DNA of 64,000 nt from Pseudomonas fluorescens (GTDB taxonomy: Bacteria; Pseudomonadota; Gammaproteobacteria; Pseudomonadales; Pseudomonadaceae), in assembly GCA_902825215.1 (NCBI GenBank), contig LR782234.1, positions 4,774,001 to 4,838,000 on the forward strand. The letters are read 5' to 3'. Position numbers and translations under genes: made by a program. The notes under the pieces were generated by a model. That model was not told the DNA's origin and did no database searches. It saw only the letters and a program-made list of their open reading frames with translations. How positions within the stretch are numbered: position 1 is the stretch's first letter; each line of letters opens with the position of its first letter. This document shows positions 59,801 to 64,000 of the stretch, in pieces.

Positions 59801-60926
59801 GCTGAACGGTATCGATTGTGGTGAAGCGTTTTGCCGCTGCATGCTCCAGCCAACTGCCATCGTCCCAGTCCAAAGGGCGTAACAGCACATCGCGCACCGC
59901 CGTTACCTGAAAAGGGGTCGAGGCATCCTTGTCATTGATCAACATGACACCCAGCTTGCCCTTGTCGTTGTAACGATCGGCCCATATCGTCGCGATCAGC
60001 CGGGTTCCTTCGGAGTGATCATCCACCTGTTCCGAGGTGTGAAGGTTCTGCGGCGCCGACCACTGCCCGTTCTGAGACATGGACGCCGAATGGATGAATA
60101 ACTTGTGTGGCAAGGTATGGTCTACGCCATCAACCTTCGTCGTCACCTTGTCCTGCCATTCGGCCCAGACCAGATACAACCTCGCGTTCCACAGCACCGG
60201 GCGGATGTCGAGAATTTTCACGCCAGCGGGAATCGTCACCGGCTGCCACTCACTCCACGCCGCTGGATTGATTATTCGGCAACTGGGCGAGATTTCCACC
60301 TCAGCCTTGCGCCAGAAATACTGAAATGGAGGCACCCGTTGGCGACCAACAAAGTAATAATCGGCACGCGCGGGTGAGGCGATGTCGGTATCACTGCCAA
60401 TCAAGTCCATGTAGCTGCTGATGACTTCCAGATCGCAAGTCTTCTCGAACGTTTCCAGATAGCTGTTCACCGCAACCTGAACGGAATGGCTGCTCAACGC
60501 GGTCTGCTCAATGTCGCTTTCAAGCTTCTTGAACAGGCTGGTCTTGCGTTGCCGCACGTAGGGACTCATGTAATTTTCCGGATACACCGCGATCATTTGC
60601 AGTGCCGCCCAATCCGGGTAGTTGCTATAAAGCTCCCAGGTGAGCAGGTCGCGCTTGTCGAACTCGATCTTTTCGTAGCCGCGTTCCAGCTTGCGATAGG
60701 CTGCATGAATGAATTCCTGCGTGCAGCTTGTCGCTTCAGCGACAGGGGAATTGGGCACTGAGGACGTGACCAGAGGATCCATGCGCAGCAATTCGGACAA
60801 GTCTTCCGGGGTTCTTACGAAATTGTAATCGCCACTTGCGCCGGATTTTCTGATGTGAGCAATGCAGTATTCAACCAGAGCGTCCCGACGCTTTTCGAGC
60901 AAGGCTGCCAATATGTCCAGTGCCAT
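56820..60926 (-). CDS. Tc toxin A chain, C-terminal half (TcaB-like)
   Basis: 1368 residues. Starts LAALLEKRRDALVEYCIAHI, the ABC-toxin N-terminal region; then a neuraminidase-like domain (WARLYLVWAEWQ-type strands). From about 850 long heptad helices (QLQANQNALEQSRAVAQERA; YRRRREEWRLQRDQALAEVA) surround a hydrophobic hairpin at about 944-970 (TAGAAVAAIPNIYGLANGG), the channel region of TcA. The end, about 1160-1335, with ISSVEVDLPALVGPFQNVCA and DINVRVRYTAKAG, is the TcB-binding domain. TcA pentamers form the injection channel. ATG shares one base with the upstream stop (TAATG). Confidence 0.93.
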   Translation of the reverse strand: MALDILAALLEKRRDALVEYCIAHIRKSGASGDYNFVRTPEDLSELLRMDPLVTSSVPNSPVAEATSCTQEFIHAAYRKLERGYEKIEFDKRDLLTWELYSNYPDWAALQMIAVYPENYMSPYVRQRKTSLFKKLESDIEQTALSSHSVQVAVNSYLETFEKTCDLEVISSYMDLIGSDTDIASPARADYYFVGRQRVPPFQYFWRKAEVEISPSCRIINPAAWSEWQPVTIPAGVKILDIRPVLWNARLYLVWAEWQDKVTTKVDGVDHTLPHKLFIHSASMSQNGQWSAPQNLHTSEQVDDHSEGTRLIATIWADRYNDKGKLGVMLINDKDASTPFQVTAVRDVLLRPLDWDDGSWLEHAAAKRFTTIDTVQHQLRNQPSVETSSEGIGELTKHLDLQALAFRVDDEDVLLVQGYCRPTGLTGGTVAVVLKVLNPATGDPAPIKHDLPIAGGWSTDWLQLRRNAGAWPKATFSFEAGANTAKEFAVTVSNVTGFAPVTLLKNSTDAAQFLSLNQEGLTLKYTRLNSLFGPQLVQRASFSIDSVLHWDTQFLPEPPPQSASIDEPNGAFDGANGLFFWELFFHLPHYISARYRREHRFQQAQNWLHYLFDPQAPADPDQPPALNPKPRYWRCRPLTGTGNLGCEIEAPTDPYAIGYSAPRHMQILIFTEYVKGLIEWGDRDYRQLSRDSLVTAKLAFVQAQFLMGKPPSVRTVNRWEATTVGDLLTKSLTRPALEQFERDLDFSLADFPATAEAPPLFGLLAIEPFKQPINEQLLALYDLPGQRLYNLRNNLTIDGKPLNIPFFSPPTDPNQLLRDLAAGTGGPRPMGGQLVVGAFRWRVSYEAALRAVQTLQEYGSQLLRFLEQRDRAEQEEIQQNHLVELGAYARTVQEQTIDQLQANQNALEQSRAVAQERAQAYAQRYEENVSAVEYEVMESLRDAKIVALTSMSIKTAGAAVAAIPNIYGLANGGHRIDKIADAVCYGLDIASSVLSADADRKATTEGYRRRREEWRLQRDQALAEVAAIEAQIAAQGHAVQAAQTSLQQTLRANDQALTVYNFLKKKATNAELFNWLLGQLKTLHYQAYDAVVSLCLSAQASLSAETGDYDSQIPLPQVWLDNRHGLTAGEHLRGYLLRMEREYLQRHERRLELEKNVSLRQLFDDKNDPQPGIDSWALALQELRNRGSLEFDLSQLLFDRDHPGHYCRQISSVEVDLPALVGPFQNVCATLLQVSSMTATKATTTSVSYLHDPADLTAPSDLQINLRSGQQIVVSTGVGDNGMTAMRPDEGLLNPFECTGAVSRWLLNFPWPTTEPHADVLASVTDINVRVRYTAKAGEPTFKRAVEDLVTRALTGQRKRSSAGADHHE

Positions 60927-63900
60927 TATGCTTGCTCCTTCGTATCGAAAGTGATGGGTTCGAAATCAGCGGACGACTCGTCGTCCTCCGGACTGACCTT
61001 GATCCGAAACGTTCCGCCGGTAGGGCTTGAAATGAACACGCGTGTCAGCCCTTCGTCATTGGTAAAAGCCTGGGCCGGGCGGATCGATACTGATGGCGGG
61101 CCAGCGCCGTCCTCGAAAGTCTCGCCACTCCACGTTACTGGGGCGTGTTTTGCGCGGTTGCCAAATTTGTCCAGCATCGTCGCGTAGAGTTCGATCTCCT
61201 CGCCGAATGCCACGGTCCCCAGTGGCACCCGTGCCATGAGCGGCGCAGGGAATTGCAGGTTTTGCGTGTCGAAGCCGACCTTGATGGCAGGGGCGTACGC
61301 TGCTTCGAGCAGGTCCAGCCAGAACTGTGGCGTCTCTGTGCCGGTGACGCTGCCGGGAATGAATTGCGCAAGCGCCACGCCATCAGTGCCCGTTGCCTGG
61401 GTCGCAATGCTGCCGAGGGTGGCACGCCAGTAAACGTTGACACCGCTCAATGGGTTTCCCTCACTGTCTGCAAGCGTAACGGTGAAGGTGATTTTCTCTC
61501 CCGGCTTATTCGCGATGACCTCGGTTTTATCCGCTACGCAGGTCATGGTGACGATCTGGCGCAGATCCTCGGAGACAATGGTCTTGAGGGCACTCGATTC
61601 GGACACGCTCAACAAGGCCCGCTCGGCGGCATCCTTGTAGCGGGTTTTGTCTACGATCTCTGGCAAGGTGCCAATCAGGAAGATCGTCAAGGCATCCATC
61701 CCCGTGTGCGACGCCAATACGCGAATGCGCATGAGCTGGTCCAGTTGGGGCAGGGTTTTCAGAATGCCCTTTTCCGGTTCTATACGGCCCATGCACTCGC
61801 GCACTTCCTGCACGCTCCAGTCAAAAAACTCCGCGAGCCTGATGGACGCCGCTTGTTGCGCCAAACGCAGCGCGTGCCCGGTGAGCGGGGAAGGCAGCGC
61901 GTTGACCTCGCGCAGGTAATCAAGCAGCCGTTGCGCTGGCAGCTCACTCAGTTCGAAGGCTCGCGCCAACGACGTCAGGTAATAGAGCGTTCGCACCGTG
62001 AAGGCATGCTTGTCGTCCTGGGCGAGCCAGGCCTGATGTCCGTAATCGAGGTAATCACGCAAGGATTCGACACCGAGGTCCAGTTGTGCAACTACGGCAC
62101 TGCGACGACGTATATCGGCTAACAACAACATCAGCGGGTCGGAGGATTCAGCGCGTCTGTCGCCAAGCTCTTCGAATGACGAGAGCGGGCGATCAAGTAC
62201 CAGACGCAACAATCGCGGCACACTCGCATTGGCCCAGCGCAGGACTTGCAAAGCCTGCTCGTCGCTGACACGCGTATAAACTTCAAGACACTCCTTGGCC
62301 ACCAGCACCTGCGCGTCACGGGCCTGCAAAAGCACGATCAGCATGCTTTCGACGATGTCGGCGCGTTGCTCTTTCTCGGTATGGCCGAGGCCATCTTTCA
62401 CCGCGTCATCGAGTACAGTTCGGGCAAAGGTCAGGTAATCGGCTTCCGTGCCCGCAAAGGCGAGGAGCAGACCATCGGCATCGGAAAGTTTCGTCAGCAG
62501 GTCCAGCCAGCTGGCACCCGCCAGTGGCGGAACACCGGCCATCAACAGGGCCGAGTTGCTGAAGCGGGCGGCGCCCAACAAATCGCGCACCTGTTCGAAA
62601 AACTGCAATTCAGCCTCGCCGGCGGCGAGGGCTCGCGGTTCTGCGATTTGCTGAAGCATCCACAACACCGAAAAATCACGCTCGGCACACCACTGCACGC
62701 ACGACTGCATGGCGTAGATGAGGTTCAGCACGTCGGGGCTGTCATTTTCAGCCGAATGGATTTGCGGGCTGCCTGCCAGACCGTCCAGCCATGCCTGGCC
62801 ACCGAGCAATGTCAGCATCAGTGCGCCTTCGACCGCAGTGAGGCCCAACAGACGCGGCAACATCACCATGCGGTAAAAACTGGAGATGATCTGTGGGGTA
62901 CGCAACAACTTGTTGTCTTCAATGCCATGGGCATTGGCAATCGCCACAGCCAGGTAATGGTAAGTCTGCAGATCAATGTTCAACGCGCTGCACATCTGAG
63001 TGACGGTCAGCTCAGACTCGCCTTGAGCGGGCAGTACCGGAAACGGCAGACCATCAAGGACCAGAGGATCACGATAGTTGTCTTGGCTGTTGAAAACCTG
63101 ATCGAACTGCGACAGCGCCTCGCCACGACCGTAAACTGACATCTGATCAATAAACGCGGCAAAATCCTGCGCTGTACATCCGTAACGCTCTCTCAGCGAC
63201 TGAAACAGACCCAGTGCATGAATAACCTTCTCTGTTATTTGCCACGCGTCAGCTTGTGCACCGCCTCCGCGCACTTCAGCTCGCATGGCTGCCGCCAATA
63301 ACGCATCCACTTGATCAGCAGGCAGGTCCAGCCACTGGTCCAGACGCACCTTTCGGTTCAAGCGGTCGTAGCGGTCAAGACCTTCCTCTGTAGACGGATT
63401 GGCAGAGATTTTATGGAGAAAAAAGGCGCCACTTCCGGACTCGAAAAAACTCATTCCCGGGTGAAAATGAGCGTTGACGTAGATGGAACCGGAACGTCCG
63501 CTTTCCGGTTCTGCTGGCAACTCTGATGCAAACTTGACGTTGGCTGATCGAACCGGCTTGAAATTGCCAAGCGACAGCAACGCCTCGACTCCCAGATTGT
63601 CGAGTTTCGTTCGTTCACCGAAATACTTAACTTGGTTGATGTTCTGGTAGACAGTCTCGGTACCAAAATTCTTGTCGTAAAACTCTACCCGGTCGTCAAT
63701 GGTTGGAGACGGCTCCGTGAGCAACTCACGTTGATACGGCCCCAAACGTGTCGCATGAGCCAATGCGCGTCCAGCATCGTCATCCCAGGCTTGGGCCTGC
63801 AGGAAGTAGGGAAAGGACTTATCCACCATATGGGCAAAATTGCCGACCGACAGACCATGGTGCCGGGCGACCGCATCAAGGGTGTTCCAGTGTTGATAGT

Positions 63901-64000
63901 AGGGAAGCCCGTTGGGATAGCGCGCTTCGATCATTCGTTGCTCGACGTCCACTGGCTTCCCGGGTTCCTCAGGCCTCGCTTGAATGAACGCTTCCAGGAC
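60926..64000 (-). CDS. Tc toxin A chain, N-terminal half (TcaA-like), partial at right edge
   Basis: 1024 residues visible. The frame remains open from 64000 (VLEAFIQARPEEPGKPVDVE) so the start is beyond the window; a GTG at 63952 is unlikely to be the true start. The N-terminal and middle parts resemble the VRP1/SpvA-like alpha-helical shell of TcA: AVARHHGLSVGNFAHMVDKS, DRYDRLNRKVRLDQWL, MLPRLLGLTAVEGALMLTLL. The last about 207 residues (60929-61550) are two Ig-like domains, CVADKTEVIANKPGEKITFT and TVAFGEEIELYATMLDKFGN, which TcA chains do not usually end in. Stop overlaps the next ATG by one base. Confidence 0.9.
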   Translation of the reverse strand, partial: VLEAFIQARPEEPGKPVDVEQRMIEARYPNGLPYYQHWNTLDAVARHHGLSVGNFAHMVDKSFPYFLQAQAWDDDAGRALAHATRLGPYQRELLTEPSPTIDDRVEFYDKNFGTETVYQNINQVKYFGERTKLDNLGVEALLSLGNFKPVRSANVKFASELPAEPESGRSGSIYVNAHFHPGMSFFESGSGAFFLHKISANPSTEEGLDRYDRLNRKVRLDQWLDLPADQVDALLAAAMRAEVRGGGAQADAWQITEKVIHALGLFQSLRERYGCTAQDFAAFIDQMSVYGRGEALSQFDQVFNSQDNYRDPLVLDGLPFPVLPAQGESELTVTQMCSALNIDLQTYHYLAVAIANAHGIEDNKLLRTPQIISSFYRMVMLPRLLGLTAVEGALMLTLLGGQAWLDGLAGSPQIHSAENDSPDVLNLIYAMQSCVQWCAERDFSVLWMLQQIAEPRALAAGEAELQFFEQVRDLLGAARFSNSALLMAGVPPLAGASWLDLLTKLSDADGLLLAFAGTEADYLTFARTVLDDAVKDGLGHTEKEQRADIVESMLIVLLQARDAQVLVAKECLEVYTRVSDEQALQVLRWANASVPRLLRLVLDRPLSSFEELGDRRAESSDPLMLLLADIRRRSAVVAQLDLGVESLRDYLDYGHQAWLAQDDKHAFTVRTLYYLTSLARAFELSELPAQRLLDYLREVNALPSPLTGHALRLAQQAASIRLAEFFDWSVQEVRECMGRIEPEKGILKTLPQLDQLMRIRVLASHTGMDALTIFLIGTLPEIVDKTRYKDAAERALLSVSESSALKTIVSEDLRQIVTMTCVADKTEVIANKPGEKITFTVTLADSEGNPLSGVNVYWRATLGSIATQATGTDGVALAQFIPGSVTGTETPQFWLDLLEAAYAPAIKVGFDTQNLQFPAPLMARVPLGTVAFGEEIELYATMLDKFGNRAKHAPVTWSGETFEDGAGPPSVSIRPAQAFTNDEGLTRVFISSPTGGTFRIKVSPEDDESSADFEPITFDTKEQA

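Noticed and set aside
63748..63987. Plus-strand ORF at the right edge
   Set aside because: Antisense to the TcaA-like chain, whose frame is open to the last base of the window.

Overview
The window looks like a chromosome segment of a fluorescent-group Pseudomonas (P. fluorescens complex). The evidence is the gene content (MvaT instead of H-NS, OprD-family porin, tol-pal/ruv block, dCache chemoreceptor), the high GC content, and repeated Pseudomonas-type REP palindromes with a GAGCGAGCCTGCTCGCGAA-like arm between genes. No rRNA, IS element, prophage or CRISPR array was seen. There is one tRNA (Lys, TTT).

Layout, left to right. (1) 1-3.4 kb: serine/glycine catabolism (gcvP 3' end, sdaA, gcvT). 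(2) 3.8-7.5 kb: a cold-shock protein, an RDD membrane protein, nadA, tRNA-Lys, and queC/queE for queuosine. (3) 7.7-18.6 kb, minus strand: the envelope and DNA-repair block cpoB-pal-tolB-tolA-tolR-tolQ-ybgC-ruvB-ruvA-ruvC-yebC-aspS-fmdB. (4) 18.8-23.6 kb: a ribbon-helix-helix protein, a Dps-like ferritin, a membrane-anchored cold-shock protein, slyX, a HIT protein and an OprD-family porin. (5) 23.8-35.7 kb: mscS, yajQ, panE, an orphan sensor kinase, a corrinoid adenosyltransferase, a Nudix-ThiE-like fusion, a GST, argJ, secA and dciA. (6) 35.9-45.8 kb: a HerA-like ATPase, an amino-acid-type chemoreceptor, a three-gene glycosyltransferase / deacetylase / LPG-synthase-like membrane operon, a 58-residue small protein, purU, mvaT and sbcB. 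(7) 46.0-52.7 kb: a tightly overlapping RDD-SpoIIM-DUF4129-DUF4350-MoxR-DUF58 operon.

(8) 52.8-64.0 kb, minus strand: the accessory part of the window. Three overlapping genes encode an insecticidal-type Tc toxin A chain split into two polypeptides, followed by a 1353-residue protein. The first half is TcaA-like, runs off the right edge, and carries two Ig-like domains at its C-terminus. The second half is TcaB-like, with the pore/stalk helices and the TcB-binding end. The third protein has a jelly-roll-like N-terminus, five copies of a roughly 110-residue unrecognised module mostly alternating with Ig-like domains, and two further Ig-like domains. No TcB or TcC gene lies in the window. The Ig-repeat partner is the best candidate for something undescribed.

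Most of the rest is conserved Pseudomonas core genome in familiar operons. Start codons were reassigned where a Shine-Dalgarno sequence, gene overlap or family alignment made an internal start clearly better. Several of these are GTG or TTG starts.
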